NCBI GenBank assembly: GCA_003556225.1
Contig: PWRN01000043.1
Span: 1 to 48,195 of the forward strand
Origin: Syntrophomonadaceae bacterium
GTDB taxonomy: Bacteria > Bacillota > Dethiobacteria > DTU022 > UBA8154
DNA length: 48,195 bases
Direction of reading: 5' to 3'
A program made the translations under genes and the position numbers. The notes beneath the pieces are model-generated. The model worked only from the letters and a program-made list of their open reading frames with translations, did no database searches and had not been told where the DNA came from. Below, one piece after another: positions 17,338 through 25,186 of the stretch. Position 1 is the stretch's first letter, and every line of letters starts with the position of its first letter.

Positions 17338-19344
17338 TTACCACGTCAAATCGTGATCATCGCTCTCCATCAACTGGTAGCAGTGGAGGGGGAGTTCACG
17401 CACGAACTGCGAAGGGCCCCCGACATAACGCTCCCATCCTCGAAAATTTTCTTCTGAAGCCGTCAGATAGAGATAATCCTTGGCCCGGGTAATCGCCACA
17501 TAAAACAGCCGCCGTTCCTCTTCCAGGTTCTTTTGACCCAGGGGTGAAGGAAACTGTCCCTCGTTGTTCCCGATCAGGAAAACCGTGCGCCATTCCTTCC
17601 CCTTGGCGCTGTGAATGGTGGAAAGGGTGAGAAAATCTCTTTCCCGGCTTGCTGCTTTCACGCTATCCAGGATCAACGCTTCTTCCAGGGCGAGAGATTC
17701 CAGGAATTCCCCCAGGCTGCTGCAGCGCTGGCCGTATGCCGCCAGGCGTTCGATGCCCAGGCTTCTTTCCGTGTAATCATCGGGATACCGGGTCTGCAGG
17801 ATCTGCTGGTAGGTGCTGTTCATGATCATGCGGATCAGGCCGGGAACATCCCCTTGATCCGCCTGGGCCAGCTCTTTCAATGTACGCGTGAGCGCAGACC
17901 AGCCTTCCCGGCCGCGCCCTGGAGTGACCCGCTCTTCCAGGACGGCCTGCAGCGGGTTGGGAAAAGCACGCAGTTTTTCCCAGGTCTTAGAGAAGGTGGC
18001 TTCACCGATTCCTTCGTGCAGCACGGCGACTCTTTGCCACGATAATTCATCCCGGGGATTTTCCAGGATTTTTAGCCAGGCCATGACATCTTTGATGTGG
18101 GCCCGCTGAAGAAATTTTAATCCTCCGAAGGTCAAATAGGGGACATTTCTCTTCATTAATGCCAGCTCCAGGTCCTGCGACAGGAAAGAGCTGCGGTAGA
18201 GTACCGCCATGTCCTGCAGGTCCTGCCCGTTGTTGTAGTGCTCGATGATCTTGTCGGCCACCCGGTTCGCTTCCTGGATATTATCCCGGGCGAGAAAGAA
18301 CCACGGTTTTTCCCCCGGTTCTCGTTGGGCGTAGAGTTCTTTGACGATTTGCTGCTCGTTCAGCCGGATGGAGCAGTTAGCCAGTTCCAGGATTTCGGGA
18401 ATGCTCCGGTAATTCTGGACCAGCTTAATTATGGAGCATCCGGGTTTTTTCCGGGGAAGGTTAAGGATGTTCCCCACTTCCGCACACCGGAAACTGTAGA
18501 TGGACTGGGCGTCATCTCCCACCAGGCAAATGGCGCTTTCGTCCCCCAGCAGCAGGACGAGCCGGTCCTGCACGGCGTTGGTGTCCTGAAATTCGTCGAC
18601 GAGAATATGTTGAAATTTTTCCTGGTAGTGTTTGCGCACGGGTTCGTTTTCTTCCAGTAAAGCCAGCCAGGTCACCAGCAGATCGTCGAAGTCAAAGACG
18701 TTGGCCGCACTTTTTTTCGCTTCGTAGGCCTCTGCAACCTTTCGGACCAGGGGCAGGTAGTCCACCAGGTGGGGCATCTGCGCTTCCAGGTATGTTTCGA
18801 GATCCAGGCAGGAGTTTTTGGCGGAAGAAATGATCTTCTGCAGCAGCCCGCGCTTCACGAAAAGGTTTTTTTCTTGCGGGTTCAGCGCGATTTTTAAAGA
18901 GGAGAAGGCGGACTTGAGCAGGGCTTCCGCATCCCCCTGGTCCAGGATGGAAAAACCGGGGGTGCGCTGGACCAGGGCAGCGTGCTGCCGCAGGATGCGG
19001 GCCCCGGTGCTGTGAAAGGTTCCGGCCCAGAGGCCCTGGGGAAAGAAGCCCAAAATCTGGTTGACCCGGCTGCGCATTTCTTCGGCGGCCTTATTCGTGA
19101 AGGTTACCAGCAGGATGTTTTCCGGGGAAACGCCTTTCTGGATTAGGTGGGCGACCCGGTAGGTCAGCGCCCTGGTTTTTCCGGAACCGGGCCCGGCTAC
19201 ACCCAGGATGACCGGGCTTTCCCCGGTCACAAATTGGTACTGCTCAGCGTTCAGTTCCGCTTGCAGGCGGTCCAGCCACGACCGGGAGTCCCCCCTTGTG
19301 CCCGTGGAAAGTTGCGGGTTGTTTGCCCGGTGGGCGGGTTTCAT
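17338..19344 (-). CDS. UvrD/PcrA-type superfamily 1 DNA helicase
   Basis: A 668-residue SF1A 3'-5' helicase. Motif I is GVAGPGSGKTRALTYR near residue 50, motif Ia LLVTFTNKAAEEMRSR, motif II HILVDEFQDTN, motif III GDDAQSIYSFR, motif IV VQNYRS, motif V TIHSAKGKEW and motif VI RRLFYVAITRAKDYLYL. It may act in repair or replication-fork clearance. It is somewhat shorter than PcrA (about 720-740 residues), so I give no symbol. It is transcribed against all neighbours from a divergent promoter and is probably monocistronic. Confidence 0.93.
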   Translation of the reverse strand: MKPAHRANNPQLSTGTRGDSRSWLDRLQAELNAEQYQFVTGESPVILGVAGPGSGKTRALTYRVAHLIQKGVSPENILLVTFTNKAAEEMRSRVNQILGFFPQGLWAGTFHSTGARILRQHAALVQRTPGFSILDQGDAEALLKSAFSSLKIALNPQEKNLFVKRGLLQKIISSAKNSCLDLETYLEAQMPHLVDYLPLVRKVAEAYEAKKSAANVFDFDDLLVTWLALLEENEPVRKHYQEKFQHILVDEFQDTNAVQDRLVLLLGDESAICLVGDDAQSIYSFRCAEVGNILNLPRKKPGCSIIKLVQNYRSIPEILELANCSIRLNEQQIVKELYAQREPGEKPWFFLARDNIQEANRVADKIIEHYNNGQDLQDMAVLYRSSFLSQDLELALMKRNVPYLTFGGLKFLQRAHIKDVMAWLKILENPRDELSWQRVAVLHEGIGEATFSKTWEKLRAFPNPLQAVLEERVTPGRGREGWSALTRTLKELAQADQGDVPGLIRMIMNSTYQQILQTRYPDDYTERSLGIERLAAYGQRCSSLGEFLESLALEEALILDSVKAASRERDFLTLSTIHSAKGKEWRTVFLIGNNEGQFPSPLGQKNLEEERRLFYVAITRAKDYLYLTASEENFRGWERYVGGPSQFVRELPLHCYQLMESDDHDLTW

Positions 19345-19417
19345 TTAGAGAACACCTCGTTCAGAAGTATTGATGCAGCACGGGTGCTTAGCACAGTGAG
19401 CAGAAAGACTTCTCTCT

Positions 19418-19446
19418 ATTATAGTGTAGAAAGGGGATTTTGTATA
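19418..19446 (-). promoter_or_regulatory. Promoter for the UvrD-type helicase
   Basis: On the minus strand TATACA (19446-19441) and perfect TATAAT (19423-19418) lie 17 bases apart. The -35 box overlaps the start codon region of the divergent SLOG gene, so the two genes share a compact 101-bp regulatory region. Confidence 0.55.
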
Positions 19447-19886
19447 TGGCCTACATCGGCGTAATCGGTTCAGGAAGTTGCGGGGCGGAAATCGGCCTGC
19501 TGGCCTACCAGGTGGGCGAGGAGATCGCCCGGCGGGGAGCGGTGCTGGTATGCGGGGGGAAAGGAGGGGTGATGGAATATGTCTGCCGGGGAAATGCAGA
19601 CGCGGGGGGCGTGAGCCTGGGGATTTTACCCGGTCTTCAGCGCAGCGAAGCCAACCCCCACGTGACCTATGCCTTAACCACGGGGCTGGGCGAACTGCGG
19701 AACTTTCTCGTGGTGCGCTGCAGCGATGCCTTGATTTCGGTCGCCGGTGAATACGGCACCCTTTCCGAGATGGCCATCGCCTTAAAAGAAGGGAAACGAG
19801 TCGTCGCCCTGCACCCCCCTTATCCCCTGGCGGGTTTAGTAATGGCTGCCACGGCAGGGGAAGCCGTGGACAAAGCCCTTTTCTAG
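19446..19886 (+). CDS. TIGR00725-type SLOG/LOG-like protein
   Basis: A 146-residue Rossmann-like protein beginning MAYIGVIGSGSC with VCGGKGGVMEYVCRGN and the family core PGLQRSEANPHV, followed by LISVAGEYGTLSE. The SLOG superfamily includes cytokinin-nucleoside hydrolase LOG and DprA; the GGxxGxM and PGxxGT-like positions are partly kept (AGEYGT). Members bind nucleotides, but the reaction of this subgroup is unknown. ATG 19446 follows AAGGGGA by 8-9 bases; an upstream in-frame TTG (19440) is less well placed. Confidence 0.8.
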   Translation: MAYIGVIGSGSCGAEIGLLAYQVGEEIARRGAVLVCGGKGGVMEYVCRGNADAGGVSLGILPGLQRSEANPHVTYALTTGLGELRNFLVVRCSDALISVAGEYGTLSEMAIALKEGKRVVALHPPYPLAGLVMAATAGEAVDKALF

Positions 19887-19955
19887 TTTTTAGCAGGATT
19901 TATTCACTCCAAATGGAATAGTGTAAATAGGTGATTGAATGAAGGAGACGGGATC

Positions 19956-20633
19956 ATGGTGGAGGCCTTTGAGATTATCAGCGGCGTCTATTGTGTGGGA
20001 GGAAGCCAGCTGTCGGCCCCGGAAGACGCCAGTGTCTACCTGCTGGGAGACGCCGACGAGCTGTGGTTGCTCGACAGCGGCTGCGGACCTTCCCTGCCGG
20101 CTATCCTGCAAAACGTGGCGCAGCTGGGGTTTGACCCGCAAAACATCCGCAAGGGGATTGCGACCCACTGCCACATAGATCACAGCGGGGGGTTGGCGGA
20201 ACTAAAGGCGCGCGTCAACCTGGAGGTTATTGCGCACCGGGGCGATGTAGATGCCCTGGAAGGCAAGGCCCCACAGAAAGTGGCAGCAGAGTTTTACGGG
20301 TTGACGTATCACCCGGTACAGGTGGACACGGTGCTGGAGCAGCCCCGGGAAATCTTCTACCTGGGCCCGCAAAAAATTACTCTCCAGCATGTTCCCGGCC
20401 ACACCCCTGGGAGCATCATCGCCTGGGGCGATTTTCTCCAGGGAAGGCTGCTCTTCGGCCAGGACTTGCATGGGCCGCTGCATCCCAACTGGGGGTCAGA
20501 TGAAAAGGCCTGGCGGAACTCCCTGCGGCAGCTCTTAGCCCTAAAGGCGGATATCCTGGCCGAGGGCCACTTCGGTGTGATTTCGCCGGCAGAAGAAGTG
20601 GAGCGGTTTATTCAAGGCTTCCTCTTTGCTTGA
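19956..20633 (+). CDS. Metallo-beta-lactamase fold hydrolase
   Basis: A 225-residue MBL-fold protein with a full set of metal ligands: H71xH73xD75H76 (THCHIDH), H149 (HVPGHTPG), D170 (GQDLHG) and H205 (EGHFG). This predicts a di-metal hydrolase; the family includes glyoxalase II, lactonases and thioesterases, and the substrate is unknown. No signal peptide. ATG 19956 is 8-9 bases after AAGGAG. It lies upstream of CoA-transferase genes, so a thioester hydrolase role is a possibility rather than a conclusion. Confidence 0.88.
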   Translation: MVEAFEIISGVYCVGGSQLSAPEDASVYLLGDADELWLLDSGCGPSLPAILQNVAQLGFDPQNIRKGIATHCHIDHSGGLAELKARVNLEVIAHRGDVDALEGKAPQKVAAEFYGLTYHPVQVDTVLEQPREIFYLGPQKITLQHVPGHTPGSIIAWGDFLQGRLLFGQDLHGPLHPNWGSDEKAWRNSLRQLLALKADILAEGHFGVISPAEEVERFIQGFLFA

Positions 20634-20683
20634 GGGCCGGGTGTTTCGTCATACCGGCAGGGAGACAGGCAGGTGTGGTTCCA

Positions 20684-20698
20684 GCGGTGCCCCCCGGG
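20684..20698 (+). repeat. 15-bp direct repeat, copy 1
   Basis: GCGGTGCCCCCCGGG occurs here and again exactly at 21606-21620, each time in the untranslated gap upstream of a CoA-transferase subunit gene and each followed by a CAGG-CCCGG segment able to pair with the CCGGG of the repeat. Confidence 0.6.
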
Positions 20699-20799
20699 TT
20701 GCAGGCCCGGTGTGCGAAAGGTGGCTGCCAGGCAGGTTCGCGCCGGCCTGGGCAGCGGCAAGTGCCCGGGGTAATTTAGCGAAAGGGAAGGGGAGTCAG

Positions 20800-21603
20800 A
20801 TGCCTGAGAAAAGCATGGAGATGGCGGATTTGAAAACGTATTTACGCGACGGCTTAAAGTTGGCCCTGGGAGGGCAATCTATCAGCATGAACCCCGTGCA
20901 GCTGGTGCGGCAGGTCTTGCTCGCCGGCTGCCGGGAACTGCAGCTGGTGGTATCTCCCGTCGGGGGGTTCGCTGCTGACCTGCTCATCGGTGCCGGGGTG
21001 GTGCAATCCATCGAGTTTGCCCAGATGGGTTTATGGGAGCACGGCCTGGCCCCCAACCTGCGGCGGTACGCCCAGGAAGGACGCATCACCTGTATCGAGC
21101 ATACGTGACCCAGCCTGCTGGCAGGGCTCCAGGCTGGGGCCATGGGAATACCTTTTATGCCGGTACGCGGTATCATTGGCACGGACTACCTGCAGATCCG
21201 ACCGGATTTCAAGGTCATTAATAATCCCTACGGGGAAGACAAAATCGTGGTGGTGCCTGCCAATGTGCCGGAAGTGGCCTTGATCCATGCCAAGAAAGCG
21301 GACCGGCAAGGAAACATCCTGGTCGACCGCTTTGAAAATGATCCCCTGTTGGCCCGGGCTTCCAAAAAGGTTTTCGCTTCCTGCGAAGAAGTCGTGGAAA
21401 ACGTCTACCGGGAGCTCACCCCGGAAGACATTGTAATCCCTTCCATCTATATCCGGGGTGTGATCGTTGCTCCCGGTGGGGCCGCTCCTACCCGGTGCCC
21501 GGGATATTATGAACTGGACGATGCAACCCTGCAGGCGTACGTCAAAGCATCCCGGGAGGAAAGCACCTTCTCCAACTACGTGCAGGATTTCCTGCAGGGG
21601 TAA
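20800..21603 (+). CDS. CoA-transferase subunit A, interrupted by an in-frame UGA
   Basis: The frame from ATG 20800 to TAA 21603 is open for 267 codons except for one TGA at 21106-21108 (codon 103). Sequence on both sides belongs to one protein of the glutaconate/3-oxoacid CoA-transferase alpha type: GGFAADLLIGAGVV and EFAQMGLWEHGLAPNLRR before the TGA, LLAGLQAGAMGIPFMPVRG and GTDYLQIRPDF after it. An ATG at 21142 exists but lacks a clear ribosome-binding site, so two separate proteins are unlikely. The UGA is followed at once by a perfect 9-bp hairpin. Options are selenocysteine insertion, a nonsense mutation (pseudogene) or a base error. The B-subunit gene downstream is intact. Confidence 0.7.
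21109..21138 (+). promoter_or_regulatory. Hairpin directly after the in-frame UGA (SECIS-like candidate)
   Basis: CCCAGCCTG (21109-21117) and CAGGCTGGG (21130-21138) are perfect complements around CTGGCAGGGCTC, beginning on the base after TGA. An alternative fold pairs CTGG (21118-21121) with CCAG (21129-21132), leaving CAGGGCT as apical loop above a 6-bp lower stem. Bacterial SECIS elements are stem-loops just 3' of UGA with G in the apical loop, so the placement is suggestive, but the region is GC-rich and chance is possible. Confidence 0.35.
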
Positions 21604-21605
21604 CG

Positions 21606-21620
21606 GCGGTGCCCCCCGGG
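21606..21620 (+). repeat. 15-bp direct repeat, copy 2
   Basis: Exact second copy of GCGGTGCCCCCCGGG, lying between the A and B subunit genes, 3 bases after the A-subunit stop. See 20684-20698. Confidence 0.6.
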
Positions 21621-21689
21621 CAGGTCCCGGCGGTAAAAACCGGTAGCGTCACCCGCATGCATCTGTCATTCAGGGAAGGAGGAATCAGC

Positions 21690-22424
21690 ATGACGCTTCA
21701 ATACACGGTAGAAGAGTTGATGGCAGCGGTGATTTCCCGTGAAATCCAGGACGGCGAAGTTGTGGCGGTGGGCACCATTTCCCCGGTGCCGGCAGCAGGG
21801 GCCATCCTGGCCAAGCTGCACCACGCGCCCGGCGCAGAGCTGGCCGTCTGGATGGTCCGTGAATACTGGCCATTCTCTGAAGGAGTCAAGGAATTCTTTG
21901 ACCTGGCCCAGAAAGGGGCGGTAGACCTGTTTTTCCTGGGCGGGGCCCAGATTGACCAGTTCGGTAACACCAACCTGCACGTGCTGGGCGATTATGATCG
22001 ACCCAAGGTACGCTTGCCTGGCGGCGCCGGCAGCGGCACCCTCTATTATACGGTTCCCCGCGTAATTCTCTTCAAGACGGACCACACGAACCGTTCCTTC
22101 GTGGAAAAAGTGGATTTTGTCACCGGGGCGGGGCAGTCCCCCCCCGAAGTACGGCGCCAGGGGCACGCGGAGAAGTGCATTACACCCCTTTGTGTTTTCC
22201 GGTACAACCCCGGCACAGGCCGCCTGGAGTTGGACAGCGTGCACCCCGGGGTTGAACTCCAACAGGTCGTGGAAAACACCGGCTTTGACCTGGGCGAGAT
22301 CGAACAGGTGCCGCAAACCCGGGCGCCGGAAGCGGAAGAGTTGGAAATCCTGCGCACGGCGGTGAAAGAAAAATTGCGGACCACTTATCCTCATTTTGTT
22401 CAAACAGCCTTTCATTCTGCTTGA
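21690..22424 (+). CDS. CoA-transferase subunit B
   Basis: A 244-residue protein of the glutaconate CoA-transferase beta type (family I). Visible family features are GEVVAVGTISPVPAAGAILAK (split across residues 22-42), LFFLGGAQIDQFGNTN, RLPGGAGSGTL and VDFVTGAG. The canonical SENG-type active-site motif is not obvious; by position E58 in VREYWPF is the best candidate for the CoA-thioester-forming glutamate, which I infer from spacing only. ATG 21690 follows GGAAGGAGGAATC. It should form a heteromer with the interrupted subunit A upstream; substrate unknown. Confidence 0.82.
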   Translation: MTLQYTVEELMAAVISREIQDGEVVAVGTISPVPAAGAILAKLHHAPGAELAVWMVREYWPFSEGVKEFFDLAQKGAVDLFFLGGAQIDQFGNTNLHVLGDYDRPKVRLPGGAGSGTLYYTVPRVILFKTDHTNRSFVEKVDFVTGAGQSPPEVRRQGHAEKCITPLCVFRYNPGTGRLELDSVHPGVELQQVVENTGFDLGEIEQVPQTRAPEAEELEILRTAVKEKLRTTYPHFVQTAFHSA

Positions 22425-22426
22425 GC

Positions 22427-22441
22427 CCAGGCCCGGCCTGG
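22427..22441 (+). other. Hairpin after CoA-transferase B
   Basis: CCAGGC-CCG-GCCTGG is a perfect 6-bp stem 3 bases after the stop, followed only by TTTGAG. It could be a weak terminator or an mRNA-stabilising hairpin before the ADP-ribosylglycohydrolase gene. Confidence 0.35.
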
Positions 22442-22465
22442 TTTGAGATCGGAGGAGGTGAGAAG

Positions 22466-23431
22466 GTGATTGCCCTTGTGGAAAAATTTTGTGGTACCCT
22501 GTTGGGAACGCACACCGGTGATGCCCTGGGGATGCCGCTGGAAGGGGCTTCCCCGGGATCCATTCAAAAGAACTACGGGCAGGTTCGAGAGATGCTCGAT
22601 GCGCGCCTGGGGGTGGGCACCTATACCGACGATACGGAAATGATGATTGCCCTGGCGGAAAGCCTGGTGCGGTGCCGGGGCGTAAACGGCGCCGACCTGG
22701 CCCAGGCCTACCTGGAAAATTTCAACCCCCTGCGGGGCTACGGAGCGGGGACCCGGAAGGCCCTGGAACTGCTGCGCTCCGGGGTCAGCTGGGAAGAGGC
22801 GGGGAAACGGGTTTTTGAGCAGGGTTCTTACGGCAACGGCGCTTCCATGCGCATCGCCCCCGTGGGCTGCTTGTATTCCCGGGACCTGGAGAAGCTCAAA
22901 GAAGCGGTTCATCTTTCCAGCGTGATCACCCACGCCCATCCCTGGGGAGAGGAAGGTGCACTGCTGCAGGCCTACGCGGTCGCCCTGGCCGTGCAGGCCG
23001 ACCCCTGGCAAGAAATCGACGTGGATCATTTCCTGGCCTCCCTGGAATCGGTCCTGGATGAAGGTTCCCCTTTTCGGGAAAAACTGCAGGCCATGCAGCG
23101 CTTGCTGCCGGGGGAGCCCGGCATCGAAGAGGTGGTTTTAGAGCTGGGAAACGACAGCAGGACCGTGACTTCGGTCCCGGCGGCGATATTCTCTTTTCTT
23201 AAAAACGCCGCGGACTTTGAAGAAACCGTGGTATACGCCGTGGGGTTGGGCGGTGATACCGATACCATCGCCGCCATGGCCGGGGCCATTGCCGGCGGGT
23301 TTCACGGCAAGCCCGCCATTCCGGAACGCTGGTTAACCAGGCTGGAGAGGGGAGCAAAAGGCGCCGACTATATCGAACGGTTGGCCCGGGAACTTTATGA
23401 TTTGTACACGGATTTTTATCCCCACGCGTAG
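22466..23431 (+). CDS. ADP-ribosylglycohydrolase family protein (DraG/ARH-like)
   Basis: A 321-residue enzyme of the ADP-ribosylglycohydrolase fold. The metal-binding TDDT motif is at about 54-57 (GTYTDDTEM), preceded by GTHTGDALGMPLEG, and the second acidic motif GGDTDTIAAMAGAIAGG lies near the C-terminus. Family members remove ADP-ribose from arginine, serine or other groups; DraG reactivates nitrogenase reductase, but no nif gene is nearby and the target here is unknown. GTG 22466 has a near-perfect AGGAGGTGA. Its stop codon overlaps the cimA promoter. Confidence 0.9.
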   Translation: MIALVEKFCGTLLGTHTGDALGMPLEGASPGSIQKNYGQVREMLDARLGVGTYTDDTEMMIALAESLVRCRGVNGADLAQAYLENFNPLRGYGAGTRKALELLRSGVSWEEAGKRVFEQGSYGNGASMRIAPVGCLYSRDLEKLKEAVHLSSVITHAHPWGEEGALLQAYAVALAVQADPWQEIDVDHFLASLESVLDEGSPFREKLQAMQRLLPGEPGIEEVVLELGNDSRTVTSVPAAIFSFLKNAADFEETVVYAVGLGGDTDTIAAMAGAIAGGFHGKPAIPERWLTRLERGAKGADYIERLARELYDLYTDFYPHA

Positions 23432-23457
23432 ACAGGCCCGAGGCCTTATAGTATAAT
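23429..23457 (+). promoter_or_regulatory. Strong sigma-A promoter for cimA
   Basis: TAGACA (23429-23434, 5/6) and TATAAT (23452-23457, 6/6) with a 17-base spacer. The -35 box begins in the TAG stop of the preceding gene. The 60-base leader that follows has a short CTTGA/TCAAG hairpin but no T-box or terminator. Confidence 0.75.
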
Positions 23458-23523
23458 GATTCTTACTTGATTCACTGGACTCAAGAAAAAAACAGAAAAC
23501 CTGCGGAGGGCTTGAGGTAGCTT

Positions 23524-25167
23524 ATGAGTAAAATCTTTTTATACGATACGACCCTGCGCGATGGGGCGCAAAGAGAAGGCATCTCCTTTACCGTGGGGGA
23601 TAAACTGCAGATCGTGAAGCTGCTGGATGAATTTGGAATTGACTATATCGAAGGCGGCTGGCCGGGCTCAAACCCCAAGGACATGGAATTCTTCCACCGT
23701 GTCAGGGAGCTTCCCCTCAAGCACGCCCGCGTCGTGGCCTTTGGGAGTACGCGGCACGCCCACATCAAGGCTGAATCCGACGCCAATGTCCGGGCGCTCC
23801 TGGAGGCCAGGACACCGGTGATCACCGTTGTGGGCAAAAGCTGGGATTTTCACGTCCATCATGCCTTGAACACCACCCTGGAAGAAAACCTGGCCATGAT
23901 CTCGGACACCGTTTCCTTTTTGAAGAGCAAGAAACGGGAAGTGATCTTCGATGCCGAGCATTTTTTTGACGGCTACAAGGCCAACCCCGGGCACGCCCTG
24001 GCTACCGTGCGGGCCGCAGCGGATAGCGGGGCGGATACCGTTGTCCTGTGCGACACCAACGGCGGGACCCTGCCGGGAGAAATTCATTCCATCATCCGTG
24101 AAGTAAAGAGCCTGGTGGAAATTCCCCTGGGCATCCACGCCCACAACGACACCGGCATGGCCGTGGCCAACTCCATTGTCGCCCTGCAGAGTGGAGCCAC
24201 CCATGTCCAGGGGACGATTAATGGCTACGGGGAGCGCAGCGGGAACGCGGATCTATGTGTGATTATTCCCAACCTGCAGCTGAAGCTGAAGCTGGAGGTG
24301 CTGCAGCCCGGGCAATTGAAACAGCTTACCCGTGTTTCCAAGGTGGTGGCCGAATTCGCCAACATGATCCCCCAGGACAGCCAGCCTTACGTGGGCCGGA
24401 ACGCTTTTGCCCATAAGGGCGGGATCCATGTCGATGCCATGGCCAAGCACGTGCGCACTTACGAGCATGCCAATCCCGAGGCCATCGGGAACAAGCGCAG
24501 GGTGCTGATCTCTGAACTGGCCGGCAAGAGCAGCATTCTCTTGAAAGTAAAGGAAAACCGCAGCCAGCTGCTAAAGGATTATCCCGAGGCCAAGGAAGTG
24601 CTGCAGGTTCTTAAAGAAATGGAGCACCAGGGCTACCAGTTCGAAGGCGCCGAGGGATCTTTCGAGCTGTTAATTTGGAAGACCCTGAAGGCTTACCAGC
24701 CGCTTTTTGACCTGGAAGGCTTCCGGGTGATCGTGGACAAGCAGCGCCGGGAAGAGGACTTTTACGTGGAGGCCACCGTCAAGCTCCGCGTAGGAGGGCG
24801 CCTGGTGCACACGGCGGCGGAAGGAAACGGGCCGGTTAACGCCATGGATATGGCCCTGCGCAAAGCCCTGGAAGAGTTTTATCCCGAGTTAAAGGAGATC
24901 AAGCTAGTTGACTACAAGGTGCGTGTTTTGGACGGCAAGGACGGGACGGCCGCCAAGGTTCGCGTGCTGATTATTTCCAGGAACGGGAACAAGCGCTGGG
25001 GCACAGTGGGTGTCTCGGAAAACATTATTGAAGCCAGCTGGATCGCCCTGGTGGACAGCATTGAATACGGCTTGCTCTGCCATGACGCTCCGTCAATCAG
25101 ACATCTAAAAAATGCGCTGAAAGAACTGGCCTGGGTGGAGGAAAACGTGATCAAAAGCTCGCCTTAA
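23524..25167 (+). CDS. cimA: (R)-citramalate synthase
   Basis: A 547-residue HMGL-like enzyme of the CimA/TIGR00977 type that condenses pyruvate and acetyl-CoA to citramalate, the first step of the threonine-independent isoleucine route. The start SKIFLYDTTLRDGAQREGIS and the longer GWPGSNPKD pattern distinguish it from LeuA (2-isopropylmalate synthase). The barrel carries HAHNDTG (metal-binding histidines near 206-208) and GNADLCVIIPNL; the C-terminal 130 residues form the LeuA-type allosteric dimer domain, often inhibited by isoleucine. GAGGT lies 5 bases before ATG. No leuCD or ilv gene is in the window. Confidence 0.93.
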   Translation: MSKIFLYDTTLRDGAQREGISFTVGDKLQIVKLLDEFGIDYIEGGWPGSNPKDMEFFHRVRELPLKHARVVAFGSTRHAHIKAESDANVRALLEARTPVITVVGKSWDFHVHHALNTTLEENLAMISDTVSFLKSKKREVIFDAEHFFDGYKANPGHALATVRAAADSGADTVVLCDTNGGTLPGEIHSIIREVKSLVEIPLGIHAHNDTGMAVANSIVALQSGATHVQGTINGYGERSGNADLCVIIPNLQLKLKLEVLQPGQLKQLTRVSKVVAEFANMIPQDSQPYVGRNAFAHKGGIHVDAMAKHVRTYEHANPEAIGNKRRVLISELAGKSSILLKVKENRSQLLKDYPEAKEVLQVLKEMEHQGYQFEGAEGSFELLIWKTLKAYQPLFDLEGFRVIVDKQRREEDFYVEATVKLRVGGRLVHTAAEGNGPVNAMDMALRKALEEFYPELKEIKLVDYKVRVLDGKDGTAAKVRVLIISRNGNKRWGTVGVSENIIEASWIALVDSIEYGLLCHDAPSIRHLKNALKELAWVEENVIKSSP

Positions 25168-25186
25168 GCCATCGAGGAGGGGAGAG

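Noticed and set aside
19903-19926. Operator-like dyad TTCACT-N11-AGTGTAA before the MBL gene
   Set aside because: Only the CACT/AGTG arms are symmetric, no promoter could be paired with it, and no regulator gene is adjacent.
21142-21603. Separate gene beginning at ATG 21142 for the second half of CoA-transferase A
   Set aside because: It is in the same frame as the first half, has no clear ribosome-binding site, and begins in the middle of a conserved segment. One interrupted gene is the simpler reading.
23458-23523. T-box or leucine/isoleucine attenuator before cimA
   Set aside because: The 60-base leader has no T-box core, no run of Ile or Leu codons and no terminator; only a 5-bp hairpin is visible.
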